From contig NZ_CP036262.1 in the NCBI RefSeq assembly GCF_007741495.1, positions 4,464,001 to 4,528,000 of the forward strand: DNA of 64,000 bases, in the 5' to 3' direction. Both the position numbers and the translations under genes were made by a program. Below the pieces are notes generated by a model. The model was not told where the DNA came from and did not search any database. It was given only the letters and a program-made list of their open reading frames with translations. This DNA comes from Roseimaritima multifibrata. GTDB lineage: Bacteria > Planctomycetota > Planctomycetia > Pirellulales > Pirellulaceae. Of this stretch, positions 38,219-47,646 are shown in pieces (the stretch's first letter is position 1; every line of letters starts with the position of its first letter).

Positions 38219-39325
38219 TTAGCGGTGTTGGGAAACCTTCGACGCGAGAGGCTCCGGATGTCGATGCTTCCGTCTCGCAGCGATCGCTGCGGCCGTCACA
38301 ATCGCAATCACGGGATAGGTGATCCTTGGAATTTCAAACTGATAGATGCTGTTGATGGGTTGCACTTTCGAGCCTGCAATTTCGCCTAGTGACGCCATGA
38401 TTGCGTCGAGGGCCACATCTGAAATCGGAGGCGTGGTTCCGCTGGCAATCATCTCCAACGAACGATGCAGATTCACCGTTGATTCCAGTTGCACGTCTAA
38501 CCAATCGAGGCCAGCGATGAATGCGTTGGCCGGTAGCAACACTTGGTCGACAGCGATCATTCCCCCTGGCCCACGGAACCAGGCCGCAATCGCTGCGTCA
38601 GTGATTTCAGCCTGATGATTCGACGCTTGCTCGATCACCAATCGGATGTGCGGGGCTACCCCGGAGTCCAGCTGCCACGGTTGGTGGTGTTCGTCGACCG
38701 GATCATCAATCGAAAGCTCCAGGTTCGAGGGTGACAAGTCGATCAATCCATTGGAAGGTTCTTCACTTGCTGCCGAAAGACCAGCGGTAAGCGGCGAAAT
38801 CTGCCGTTGGTTCGAGGCAACGCCGGTGACGGAGTTTCCTAGAGGGCGAGCTAGTGAGTCCTCTGCTACTGGACTCGTCACCTGGTCCACTATGCCGGTG
38901 ACCAGTTCGCTGAAGGTGATTGCCGCGATGGCTGCATCAACTGCCGAGGCAGTCTGTCGGTTTGCAACTTCGGCCGACGACGATTGCTGTGATTGCTGGT
39001 CTTCGATCGGTGTCAGCGTTACAGTTGACTGCGTTACAGTTGACTGCGAATCGAAATCGACTTGCGCGTTCGGCGTAGAGCCGCGCTCATCGTTCGACGG
39101 ATTGGTACGGTCTGATTGCTGGACAATAGGTCCATTGTCGTTTCCTATCGTTCGCACTTCCTGTGTTTGGTTCGCTTCGACGTTCTGCTGTGAACCGCTG
39201 GACGCCGCGCTATCGGCGAAGAGATCAAGTGCAATTGCATCGCCAGCGAACAAATTGCCCGCGAGCAGCGAACGGTTTTCGAGCGGTTCGATGCGAAGCA
39301 TGCGACTTTCGTGGTTCTCTTTCAT
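38219..39325 (-). CDS. Exported or membrane-anchored protein with LExLExRxLLA motif
   Basis: 368 aa. The N-terminus (MLRIEPLENRSLLAGNLFAG) is the planctomycete-specific motif found at the start of many large exported proteins. Residues about 30-200 are low-complexity and Ser/Gln/Asp-rich. The C-terminus has a membrane helix followed by basic residues (YPVIAIVTAAAIAARRKHRH), which could anchor it. Its ATG overlaps the kinase stop by an ATGA at 39322-39325, so translation is coupled. It may be the kinase substrate or envelope partner; nothing in the sequence proves that. Confidence 0.75.
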   Translation of the reverse strand: MKENHESRMLRIEPLENRSLLAGNLFAGDAIALDLFADSAASSGSQQNVEANQTQEVRTIGNDNGPIVQQSDRTNPSNDERGSTPNAQVDFDSQSTVTQSTVTLTPIEDQQSQQSSSAEVANRQTASAVDAAIAAITFSELVTGIVDQVTSPVAEDSLARPLGNSVTGVASNQRQISPLTAGLSAASEEPSNGLIDLSPSNLELSIDDPVDEHHQPWQLDSGVAPHIRLVIEQASNHQAEITDAAIAAWFRGPGGMIAVDQVLLPANAFIAGLDWLDVQLESTVNLHRSLEMIASGTTPPISDVALDAIMASLGEIAGSKVQPINSIYQFEIPRITYPVIAIVTAAAIAARRKHRHPEPLASKVSQHR

Positions 39326-41997
39326 GACTCCCCTCTCAGTTGTTTCAAGTTGATTTGCTGCGTTTTGAGCGATGTTTTGTATTTGATGCTTTTCGGCGCA
39401 AGCTCAATCGCACGCCGTTGATGTGCGATCGCATCTTCGTAAAGAACCGCGGCCTCATGGCGATCGCCGATTCGATCAGTCAAGAACGCGAGATTGTTCA
39501 AGATGCCCCCCAGCATGTTTTGGACCTCTGCGTTTTCGCAGTACACATCCAACAACGCGCGTCCGTGTTGGACCGCTTGCTGTAACACCGTTTGTGCCTG
39601 CTTCAGGTCGCCGCTCGCCGAAAGCGATAGCCCCAAATGGTTCAGGCTGATGACCAAATCGCGGCGGTAAATCGGTTGATCGGGCCAACGGGTGTGGAGC
39701 TGACGTCCAATCTCAACCGCTTGCCGGAGCGATTCGGCTGAGTCGGCGTGATTTCCAGTCTGGGTTTGCGTGTCGGCGAGAGTATTGAGTGTCAGCATGA
39801 CCTGGGTGGCAAGTTTCGGATCGCTTGGGGCTTCTTCCAACAACCCAAGTTGATACTGAAGCGATTGACGCGCTAGTGTTCCCGCTTGGTTAGGATCACG
39901 CTTGGCAAGCAGCCCGGCCAAATTCGATTGAATGGTTGATTCAAGTGCCCGTTCTTCGTAGTGGCCGACTCTGTGAGTCCCCTCGTGCAGCTGGGACTGT
40001 TGACCTCGCCTACTACAGTCAAGCAATCCCAACGCACGCTCATACGCTTGCTGCGACTGCTCAGCCCGGCCCGCGCCGGACAACATGCCTCCCAGGTTAT
40101 TGAGTGTCTTGGCAAGCTCGACGTCGTTTCCAAGTCGCTCCTGCGTGGCGATTGCTTTTGCGAACCACTCGGCGGCTGACTGCCATTCGCCAACGCCGGC
40201 GAGCCTTTCGGCGAGATTGTTCTGACTGATCGACCACTGTAGGTTCACAGCCGCATCATCGGGAACGTCTTGGGCAATCGCTGCGTAGAGTCTTTCGGAT
40301 TCTCGCAGCGAAGCGGTTGCATCGGCCGTTTGACCGAGTTCACTTTGGAACACGCCCATCTTTCCGTACGTCACCGCGAGGTCGATGCGTTGCTGATTGT
40401 CACGATCATCAATGACGCTGGCCGCCGCGATCTGCTTGTAGTAGTCGAGTGTCTGTGAGAGCAATCGTTGTCGCACCGAATTCGCATCGGGAAGGTCAGC
40501 CAACAACTCTGAAATTTGCATTCCCAACAGATCGACGGCTTCTCGCGTGATCTCCCTGTCATGCTGCGCCTGAATCAACAACGCATCAGAGACTTTTTTC
40601 TCTGCAGCCAGCAACGTGGTGCCCACGGCAAGACCGGCGAGAGCCAAACTGCCAACCAAGACGGTGGTGATGACGGCCGTTCGGTGTTTGGCTGCGTGCC
40701 TGACGAGGCGGTCGATAAGCGTCGGAGGACGAGCGATCGTTGGTTCGCCTGTCAGCACGCGCCGCAAGTCATCGGCGAACTCCTTCGCAGTGTCGTAGCG
40801 GTCATCACGACGTGGCGACATCACTTTGGCGACAACCGTTTCAAGATCACGAGGCAGGCCGGGACAAAGCTGGCGCAAGGGCGTGATGTCGTTGTCGTCG
40901 ATCTGGCGAAGGATCGCTGCCGTGTCGTCACCGCCATATGCCGGCCGAAGCGTGAGCATTTCGTACAACGTCGCAGCAAGCGAATAGATATCACTCCGTC
41001 CGTCCACGATCGCCGATTCACCGCGTGCCTGCTCGGGACTCATGTAGCGTGCCGTACCGACGACATCGGATGACCCCGTCAGTGCAGCGTCGTTTTGAAT
41101 TCGCGCGAGTCCGAAATCAGCAATCCAAACATTATCTCGATGATCGAGCAACAGATTCGACGGCTTGATGTCACGATGAACGATGCCGTATTCGTGTGCG
41201 GCCCCGAGTCCTTCAGCGACTTGAATGGCAAACCGTACCGGCGTTCGCCAATCGCTGACATCGTTCTCTTCGTAGCGGAACTCGCCAACAGTTTCGGCGT
41301 TAGGCGTCGTGGACCGAAAATCTTGGCAACGTCCGCTACGGTTGGTTTGGATTTCGCACTGTCGCCGCTCGATCCACTGGTCCAACGATTCGCCGTCGAT
41401 GTAACGCATCGCAAAAAAGTGAACGCCTCGCTCGTAACCGATCGTATGCACAGGGACAATATTGGGGTGCTGCAAGCTAGCCGCCGCCTCCGCCTCGTGC
41501 TGAAATCGCTTCAGTTGCCTTGGATCGAGAACAGAGGCCATCGGAAGAATCTTGACGGCAACGGTACGGTTGAGCGATTTCTGAGTGGCGCGGTAAACGA
41601 CTCCCATCCCGCCGCGTCCGATGATTTCATGAAGCTGGAAATCGCCGAGGCGTGTTGGCTCGGTATCAGACGTAGTGGACGAGGCTACGAGTCCTTCGGT
41701 GCTGGCGGTACTGTCGGCTAGAGACTCGTTGCCTCGTCCACTACCAACCGCCGGTTCGCCGCCCGCCATTCGATGCAGACTCTCCAATCCGCCAACGCAA
41801 ACTCGCAGCGGTTCGCGAAGCTCGGGTGCCGACTTCGTGAGCTGCTCCACCGTCGGCGGAACGCCGGACTCCATGGCGGCGAGATACTGTTCTAGCAGCA
41901 TACCGAGTTTATCTTTCTGGTCGCCCGTCAAACCTTTCATGAAATCAGGTTCGTCATCGTCGTCGACCAATTGGCTGTGACTTCCAAGCCAAATCAT
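39322..41997 (-). CDS. Membrane Ser/Thr protein kinase with TPR domain
   Basis: 891 aa. Planctomycete Hanks-type kinase: glycine loop IIGRGGMGVVYRAT, catalytic Lys in VAVKILPMAS, catalytic loop YGIVHRDIKPSNLLLD, WIADFGLAR, and GTARYMSPEQARGE. The kinase domain (about 115-420) contains an insert of about 40 residues after the hinge. A membrane helix follows (TTVLVGSLALAGLAVGTTLL) and then a large extracytoplasmic TPR region to the C-terminus (for example LAKTLNNLGGMLSGAGRAEQ, LNHLGLSLSASGDLKQAQTV). The ATGA overlap at 41994-41997 couples it to the upstream sigma factor. The two together form the usual planctomycete sigma-kinase cassette. Confidence 0.93.
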   Translation of the reverse strand: MIWLGSHSQLVDDDDEPDFMKGLTGDQKDKLGMLLEQYLAAMESGVPPTVEQLTKSAPELREPLRVCVGGLESLHRMAGGEPAVGSGRGNESLADSTASTEGLVASSTTSDTEPTRLGDFQLHEIIGRGGMGVVYRATQKSLNRTVAVKILPMASVLDPRQLKRFQHEAEAAASLQHPNIVPVHTIGYERGVHFFAMRYIDGESLDQWIERRQCEIQTNRSGRCQDFRSTTPNAETVGEFRYEENDVSDWRTPVRFAIQVAEGLGAAHEYGIVHRDIKPSNLLLDHRDNVWIADFGLARIQNDAALTGSSDVVGTARYMSPEQARGESAIVDGRSDIYSLAATLYEMLTLRPAYGGDDTAAILRQIDDNDITPLRQLCPGLPRDLETVVAKVMSPRRDDRYDTAKEFADDLRRVLTGEPTIARPPTLIDRLVRHAAKHRTAVITTVLVGSLALAGLAVGTTLLAAEKKVSDALLIQAQHDREITREAVDLLGMQISELLADLPDANSVRQRLLSQTLDYYKQIAAASVIDDRDNQQRIDLAVTYGKMGVFQSELGQTADATASLRESERLYAAIAQDVPDDAAVNLQWSISQNNLAERLAGVGEWQSAAEWFAKAIATQERLGNDVELAKTLNNLGGMLSGAGRAEQSQQAYERALGLLDCSRRGQQSQLHEGTHRVGHYEERALESTIQSNLAGLLAKRDPNQAGTLARQSLQYQLGLLEEAPSDPKLATQVMLTLNTLADTQTQTGNHADSAESLRQAVEIGRQLHTRWPDQPIYRRDLVISLNHLGLSLSASGDLKQAQTVLQQAVQHGRALLDVYCENAEVQNMLGGILNNLAFLTDRIGDRHEAAVLYEDAIAHQRRAIELAPKSIKYKTSLKTQQINLKQLRGES

Positions 41998-42653
41998 GTT
42001 GCGTCTCCGTTCTTATCCATCTGACAAACGTCTTTGAATTTGGCAATCGCACGGACCCACAGCATTCGCGCCGCTCCCGACTTGATCTTCATCCGCTCTG
42101 CGATCTCGTCGAACGTTAGCCCCTGGAGATTGCGATAGACAATCACATCGCGGTAGCTATCTTTCATCTTTGCCAATTGGCCGGAAAGCTCGGCAGCCAA
42201 TTCACGCCGCATCATCACTTCGCTCGGCGATGCCGCTTTGTCAGTTGCGATGTGTGCAAGCCTCGCCATGCTGTCGTCCAGACGTTTCGCCATCGTGTCC
42301 AACCCAACCTCACGTCGAATGTCTCGCTTCTTGGCATAGACATTCTTTTCGATCGCATGACTGAGGCAGTTGCTCAGAATCTGACGCAGCCATGCCATCA
42401 GTTCTCCCTCGCTCTTGCCACGAAACTGAGCGAAGTCGCGATGAGCGGCCAGCATGGTTTCTTGAACCAAATCCGACGTACTCAAGCGTCGCCGCAGACG
42501 ATTATCAAGCTGCGTGCTCGCCAGAACTGCCAAATAGTTATGGTAAAGCTGTAGCAAATCCCCAAACGATTCAGCGTTGCCTTCGCGCACTTTGGCGATC
42601 ATCTGCTTAACAGAATGAGCGGCATACGGAGTGTTTTTGAAGTCGCTTGACAT
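41994..42653 (-). CDS. ECF-type sigma factor of kinase cassette
   Basis: 219 aa from the ATG at 42653 (MSSDFKNTPYAAHSVKQMIA). Sigma-2 is AESFGDLLQLYHNYLAVLAS with the planctomycete LSTSDLVQETMLAAHRDFAQ motif. Sigma-4 is YRDVIVYRNLQGLTFDEIAE, RMKIKSGAARMLWVRAI. It resembles the ECF group that accompanies Hanks kinases in planctomycetes, where phosphorylation of the sigma factor is thought to replace an anti-sigma factor. The stop and the kinase start share an ATGA. The operon promoter must lie between 42654 and the csrA stop. Confidence 0.92.
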   Translation of the reverse strand: MSSDFKNTPYAAHSVKQMIAKVREGNAESFGDLLQLYHNYLAVLASTQLDNRLRRRLSTSDLVQETMLAAHRDFAQFRGKSEGELMAWLRQILSNCLSHAIEKNVYAKKRDIRREVGLDTMAKRLDDSMARLAHIATDKAASPSEVMMRRELAAELSGQLAKMKDSYRDVIVYRNLQGLTFDEIAERMKIKSGAARMLWVRAIAKFKDVCQMDKNGDAT

Positions 42654-42865
42654 TGCAGTCTCTAGGAAAGCCCCACTGGGCCAATCCATGGCAATGTGCG
42701 TCGCTGGAATTCGACGGGGAACTTCTTTGTAAGGACGAAACGAACAACAAAATGTCACGCCAAACGAATTCTTTCGAGAATTTTTCGGAGAATCTTTCGG
42801 CCGTCACGCATCCCAAATTGGCAGGAAGGCACCGTACGAGACGGATAAAAGCAAACGTCGTTCCC

Positions 42866-43093
42866 TCACGCGGGGATTTGAAGGCTTTGGCGATCACCGC
42901 GACTGACTTCTGGTTCGGAATGTGCGATTTGGCGATCGATCGGTCGCGACACAAGTTCGTTGCGACGAACAGCAATTTGCTTGGGAGCGTCAATGCCGAT
43001 CGTCACCCGACCGTTGGCGATTCGGGTGATGATGATTCGAATGTCTTCGCCGATTGTGATTCGCTCGCCAATTTTTCGAGATAATACCAACAT
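42866..43093 (-). CDS. csrA: Carbon storage regulator CsrA
   Basis: 75 aa. It begins MLVLSRKIGERITIGEDIRI and continues ITRIANGRVTIGIDAPKQIA, VRRNEL, which is the CsrA/RsmA sequence with the RNA-contact residues near both ends of the beta-strands (Leu4, Arg6 and Arg at the end of the motif). A 25-residue tail follows the core, longer than in E. coli. It is an RNA-binding post-transcriptional regulator. It lies upstream of the sigma-kinase operon on the same strand with about 210 bp between. Confidence 0.95.
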   Translation of the reverse strand: MLVLSRKIGERITIGEDIRIIITRIANGRVTIGIDAPKQIAVRRNELVSRPIDRQIAHSEPEVSRGDRQSLQIPA

Positions 43094-43774
43094 GGTTTCT
43101 TCCTTGAATGAGAATTGGTTAAACAGGTTGCAGATCAGTCCTCTGCAGATAGGAACTCAGGACACTTCTCCATCGCTGGTGTCACAAAAGATTTTTCTTT
43201 TTCATCCCTCGTCTCGATTTTGCAAATAGTCGTCCATGTTGCGAATGCAGTTGTCCAACGGATCGATGTTGATCGAAGAAGGCATCGTTTCGTACGCGGC
43301 AATGCGATTGAATGGGCAAAGTCGATTGACGCTCAGGTTGAGAAACATCGCGTGCCGTGCGTCTTGAGTTTGGTGAATGCCAGCCGTAATCCATACTGGT
43401 CATCCGGAAATTGCTGATCCCCGATAGCGGAGTTACTGGAATGTGATGGTTCAGCGGTTGGTGAATGGTTGGATGTCGGTTCGACATGGTGATTCACCCG
43501 GTGAAAATCTGTGGGCGGCGTCGGCAGTTTGGTTGAGCGAGTTGACTGAAACGTTCCTTGATTGCCGTTACAGCGATGTGGCATTTTTCGATGTTTAGCA
43601 CTGCATCGGGCGAGGTTACTGAAACCGACAAGGGTGACTGCCGGATCGCTGCGTAACAAATAGCGACGTGTTCCGTACCTAAGTAGTACGCCGCTGGTTG
43701 TCGCGAGTGCCGCGTCACGCAACTGGCCCCTCTTCTCTTGAACAACACGCCTCAAACTCGACGTAGGTGATGAC
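43094..43774. other. Divergent region between csrA and haloperoxidase genes
   Basis: It must carry the csrA promoter and that of the plus-strand gene at 43775. Apart from a possible 48-codon minus-strand frame (43202-43348), nothing clear was found. Confidence 0.4.
43202..43348 (-). CDS. Possible 48-aa protein upstream of csrA
   Basis: The frame reads MFLNLSVNRLCPFNRIAAYE, then PSSINIDPLDNCIRNMDDYL, QNRDEG and stop. The composition is more protein-like than in neighbouring frames, and it points the same way as csrA, 108 bp away. There is no good ribosome site and no known family, so it may be chance. Confidence 0.3.
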   Translation of the reverse strand: MFLNLSVNRLCPFNRIAAYETMPSSINIDPLDNCIRNMDDYLQNRDEG

Positions 43775-45724
43775 ATGACATCATTTTGGAATCGCTGGAC
43801 CGGACTTCAGAAATCTTCTCGTCGAAAAAATCGAAAACGAACACCACTGCGGCGACGACCACGTGCCGAGAACTTGGAGACTCGTCAGCTCCTTGCGGCC
43901 AACATCTTTCATAACGAGCCGATGCCTGAGGATGTCGATCAAGATGGGATCGTCCTGGCGGTCGACACTCTGACCATCCTCAACCAAATGAACCGCCAAG
44001 GTGCAAATGCTGGTGGAGAAGTTGACGGCAACGGCCAACAGCGCGGACAAGCCCGCATAACCGACGTGAACAATGACGATCAGGACACCGCGCTCGATGC
44101 GTTGATGGCAGGCAATCGTCTCAACCGCGACCGAGGCGGAGTTGGAGGTTCAACGGATCCCGCAGACAATCCCGTTGACACGCCTGTCGATGATACAACC
44201 GACAACACTACCGAAGATTCCACCGACGTTGTCATTGATGACGACACGACGCCAACATCCCAGACCGAAACCGATGTGGTGCTGGAGTGGAACGATCTCT
44301 TCGGCGAAATCCTGGTCGACGATACGCAGAATCAAAACCCTGGGTACGCCTCGCGTTCCCAGGCGATTTTGAACTTGGCGATCTATGACGCCGTGGCAAT
44401 CGCGACAAGTGGCAATGATGCGGAAACCTTCTATGACTACGACCTCAACCTCAGCCAAACAGATAAAATTTCAGCCGAAGTCGCCGCGTCCCAAGCAGCG
44501 TACACGGTTCTGAGTTCGCTGTATCCCGATCAACAAGGCACGCTCGATGCATTCTTGGAAACTAGCCTTTCTAGCTTGAGCAACGACGGCAATTTTGCAG
44601 ACAGCTTAGAAGTTGGCACTGAAATCGGCAACGAAATTCTCGCCATTCGAGCGAGCGACGGTTCGGACGTCATCGCCGAATACACTTACACCGATGAGGC
44701 CGGCTACTTCCAACCCGATCCATTGAATCCCGATGTTGCCGCATGGGGTCCGACCTGGGGCGACGTCGATACATTCGCCATTTCCTCCAGCGATGACTTT
44801 CGTCCCGAAACCACGCCTGCACTGACCAGTGAAGAATACGCCGCTTCGTACAACGAAGTCCTCGAACTCGGCTCGGCCGACAGCGAGACTCGTACGGCAG
44901 ATCAAACGGAAGCGGGCATTTTCTGGGCTTATGATCGGGAGGGATTAGGAACTCCAATCGCGCTCTTTAACGACGTCCTGCAAACCATCGCCGTGCAAGA
45001 AGGGAACACGATCGAGGAGAACGCTGCGTTGTTCGCTCAAGCCTCGGTTGCGATGGCAGACGCTGGCATCACGGCATGGGATACGAAGTTCACGGAAGAA
45101 TTCTGGCGACCGGTCACCGCGATTCAGGCGGGCGACACCGATGGCAATGACCTAACCGAGGGGGACGCCGACTGGGTCGCCTTGGGAGCCCCCAATGGTG
45201 AAGACACCACCGGCTTCACTCCTCAATTCCCCACCTACATCTCGGGACACGCCACCTTTGGTGCGGCACTGTTCGGCACGCTACAAGAATTCTACGGCAC
45301 CGATGACATCTCTTTTGACGTGACTTCGGCCGAACTGGAAATGCTGCTGGAAAACCCTGAACTGCAAGAAGCCTACGGATTGGACCTTGATGACGCGACT
45401 CGCACGTTCGATTCGTTCAGCGAAGCAATGGCCGAAAACGGAGTGAGCCGTGTCTACCTGGGCATTCACTTCGACTTCGACGATCTCGTCGGTCAAGAAG
45501 TCGGCCAGGCCATTGCGACCAGCGTTGCATCGGAGTTTGTAGTCGCGAGCGATGACGAAAGTGGAGACAGCGGCTTTGTGAACCACAAAGAAGATGGTGG
45601 CAACTTTGCCGGTCAAGGCGGAAACAACAATGGACAACAGGGCCAAGACGATCCGACACGTCGTCGTCAGCGCGACAGCCGTTTTGCTGCCGTCGATTCA
45701 GTCTTTGCGCAGGGACTATTCTGA
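43775..45724 (+). CDS. Exported vanadium-dependent haloperoxidase with dockerin-like EF-hands
   Basis: 649 aa; AGGTGATG precedes the ATG. The N-terminus is basic and then has the planctomycete motif RAENLETRQLLAANIF. Residues about 50-125 carry two calcium-loop/dockerin-like repeats (DVDQDGIVLAVDTLTILNQM and DVNNDDQDTALDALMAGNRL). A Thr/Asp linker follows. The C-terminal PAP2/haloperoxidase domain has the vanadate-site order: KFTEEFWRPVTAI, then FPTYISGHATFGAALFGTL, then GVSRVYLGIHFDFDDLVGQE. The enzyme should oxidise halides with peroxide outside the cytosol. It is divergent from the csrA and sigma-kinase genes. Confidence 0.88.
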   Translation: MTSFWNRWTGLQKSSRRKNRKRTPLRRRPRAENLETRQLLAANIFHNEPMPEDVDQDGIVLAVDTLTILNQMNRQGANAGGEVDGNGQQRGQARITDVNNDDQDTALDALMAGNRLNRDRGGVGGSTDPADNPVDTPVDDTTDNTTEDSTDVVIDDDTTPTSQTETDVVLEWNDLFGEILVDDTQNQNPGYASRSQAILNLAIYDAVAIATSGNDAETFYDYDLNLSQTDKISAEVAASQAAYTVLSSLYPDQQGTLDAFLETSLSSLSNDGNFADSLEVGTEIGNEILAIRASDGSDVIAEYTYTDEAGYFQPDPLNPDVAAWGPTWGDVDTFAISSSDDFRPETTPALTSEEYAASYNEVLELGSADSETRTADQTEAGIFWAYDREGLGTPIALFNDVLQTIAVQEGNTIEENAALFAQASVAMADAGITAWDTKFTEEFWRPVTAIQAGDTDGNDLTEGDADWVALGAPNGEDTTGFTPQFPTYISGHATFGAALFGTLQEFYGTDDISFDVTSAELEMLLENPELQEAYGLDLDDATRTFDSFSEAMAENGVSRVYLGIHFDFDDLVGQEVGQAIATSVASEFVVASDDESGDSGFVNHKEDGGNFAGQGGNNNGQQGQDDPTRRRQRDSRFAAVDSVFAQGLF

Positions 45725-45727
45725 GCC

Positions 45728-46120
45728 CTATAGCGATGAGCTGGATGTGTACGGGGTCACGAGCCTTCCGCCCGCCGCGTCCAAGCGTGCCATCACGTCG
45801 CCGATCAAGTCGGGGTACATTTCACGGAGCTATTGATTGATGTCGACGTACTCGTCGTCACGGTCGGGTTGGTAGCCCCGCACTAGCTTTTTATCTTCAA
45901 ACGGATGCCGCCCCATGCGGATCGTCTTGCACACATTGTGCTCGGTTTCTGTTTGAAGATCCGCAATACCGCCTCGATCCGTCTTCTCGAGAATTCCAGC
46001 CACGTCGAAAAGGATGGAGGTGCCATGTTTTCCATGGATCGCGACGGCCGTGACGTGATGCCACCGACCGTCACTCAAAGTTGTCTGCCCTGGGTGACTC
46101 CTCCCGCAGACAACCGCAGC
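45728..46120 (-). pseudogene. LamG-like domain fragment with internal stop
   Basis: The frame carries TLSDGRWHHVTAVAIHGKHG and ILFDVAGILEKTDRGG, like the DGxWHHVA strand of laminin-G/concanavalin-like domains. It continues RPDRDD-type text to DDEYVDINQ, then a TAG at 45834-45836, and in the same frame on to LREMYPDLIGDVMARLDAAG and a stop at 45728. No start or complete domain exists. The identity rests on one short motif. Confidence 0.45.
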
Positions 46121-46126
46121 AGACTG

Positions 46127-47635
46127 CTATTGCCCTTTCCCAATACTCGACGCTGTTTTCTGAAATTCGAAAGCTCCGATATCGGTGCCGCCGGTATCAA
46201 TAGGTGTTCGCACTAAATCCTTCCCCCCCGAATTCTCGATCACAACCCCGGCATCGACGCACGGAGAGCCGGATCTTAATTGATACCCACGGAGTTCATT
46301 TAACGTCATCAGATCGATAAGGAAACCGGCTTTTCCTGGTCGTTCAAACTCGGGATCGTCCACAATCGCCTGGGTTTCTGAAGGATGCGGTTCAATGTTG
46401 TGGTACACGTTGTTGCGGAACACGGTGTTAATGCCTGTCGCATTGGGCCCCCACTGACCATTCCCTTCAAAAAAGAAAATGTTGTTTTCAAAGGTTGAAT
46501 TTATCGGAGTTCGCCCTTCTGCAAAAACCTCTACGTCCAATCCCTTTCGAACATAGTGCGTGTTGTTGTAGATGTGCACATTCTCCGCCTGTTTCCTTCT
46601 ATCAAATCCGTAAAAGTAAATGCCGTGCTTGTCGTTCTGGCTGATGTTGTAACGAATGACAACATTTCTCGTCGGCTTCTTCATGATGCCGCAGAACCAC
46701 AGATTATCGTGACTGTAGTTATATTGGATGTAGGTGTTGATACAGTTGTAGTCGGCATCGAACCCACCGCGATCCGATTCGCCGCCGCCATCTTTGTTGT
46801 CAGTGTCCCCTACATTGCCATAGGCTTCGTTGTACTGGATCTTAATGCCATCTGTGTTGAAACAAAAAATGCTGTGTCCTGTATCGCGACGGCTGCTATT
46901 GGCAAGGATGTTGCGCTCATAAATCGCATCTTTGCTAGCTCGCGCAATCACATTGTTGCGCCCTGTGGTATCGACTCGATTGCCGGCCACGTAGACTCTG
47001 GTCCAAAGATTTATTGCCTGATACCCGTCCTTCTGGAGGTTGACTTTAGCGCAAGTGGAGTTGTTGCCGATCCCCACGCCGCCAATGTTTTCCACCCGAT
47101 TGTTGGTTATTCGCAGGTCATCGAACTTTGAATTCTTGACCTTTTTCATGTGTACATGGATACCCCCGCGCCCCTTGCCGGCAACCATCCCATTTACATT
47201 GTGGACATAACAGTCGTTGATATGGACATGTCGGTAGGTTCCTTCCACTCTCTCAACCAGCACATAGATACCAAAGAGATTGCCCTGATCCTGATCCGAG
47301 CCGTCGGTATTGGTGACCTCCAGACTATCCACCTCCCAATAGGAAGGATTCTTAAGCATCACGCCGGCCAGGTGGTTCCCCTTGGCATGGATCACCGGCC
47401 GGTTGCCATCACCATACGCGCCGATTCGAACCGGTGCGTCTTCGGAACCATTTCCTCGCGGAGCCAACATCCCGGTAAACGTCATCCCTCGTTTCAGCGA
47501 TATCGTATCGCCCGGCTGCAATTCAATGGTGCGGATCTCATCGAACTTCTTCTGCGTGTCCACGCGATAGTCTTCCGCAAGGCACACAGCTGGAATGAGC
47601 AGCAACAACCCTAGTGTAAATTTAGAGCATTTCAT
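46127..47635 (-). CDS. Secreted right-handed beta-helix protein
   Basis: 502 aa from the ATG at 47635, followed by a signal peptide (FTLGLLLLIPAVCLAEDY). The body is a parallel beta-helix of the pectate-lyase type, seen as repeated short strands: NCINTYIQYNYSHDNLWFCG, RNVVIRYNISQNDKHGIYFY, NVHIYNNTHYVRKGLDVEVF and STFENNIFFFEG. The late PCVDAG-type segment SGSPCVDAGVVIENSGG and GGTDIGAFEFQ end it as in other carbohydrate-active beta-helix proteins. A polysaccharide lyase or hydrolase role is likely but no catalytic residues can be named. It starts just after the broken sulfatase gene, with which it was probably co-transcribed. Confidence 0.85.
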   Translation of the reverse strand: MKCSKFTLGLLLLIPAVCLAEDYRVDTQKKFDEIRTIELQPGDTISLKRGMTFTGMLAPRGNGSEDAPVRIGAYGDGNRPVIHAKGNHLAGVMLKNPSYWEVDSLEVTNTDGSDQDQGNLFGIYVLVERVEGTYRHVHINDCYVHNVNGMVAGKGRGGIHVHMKKVKNSKFDDLRITNNRVENIGGVGIGNNSTCAKVNLQKDGYQAINLWTRVYVAGNRVDTTGRNNVIARASKDAIYERNILANSSRRDTGHSIFCFNTDGIKIQYNEAYGNVGDTDNKDGGGESDRGGFDADYNCINTYIQYNYSHDNLWFCGIMKKPTRNVVIRYNISQNDKHGIYFYGFDRRKQAENVHIYNNTHYVRKGLDVEVFAEGRTPINSTFENNIFFFEGNGQWGPNATGINTVFRNNVYHNIEPHPSETQAIVDDPEFERPGKAGFLIDLMTLNELRGYQLRSGSPCVDAGVVIENSGGKDLVRTPIDTGGTDIGAFEFQKTASSIGKGQ

Positions 47636-47646
47636 GATTGCATCAC

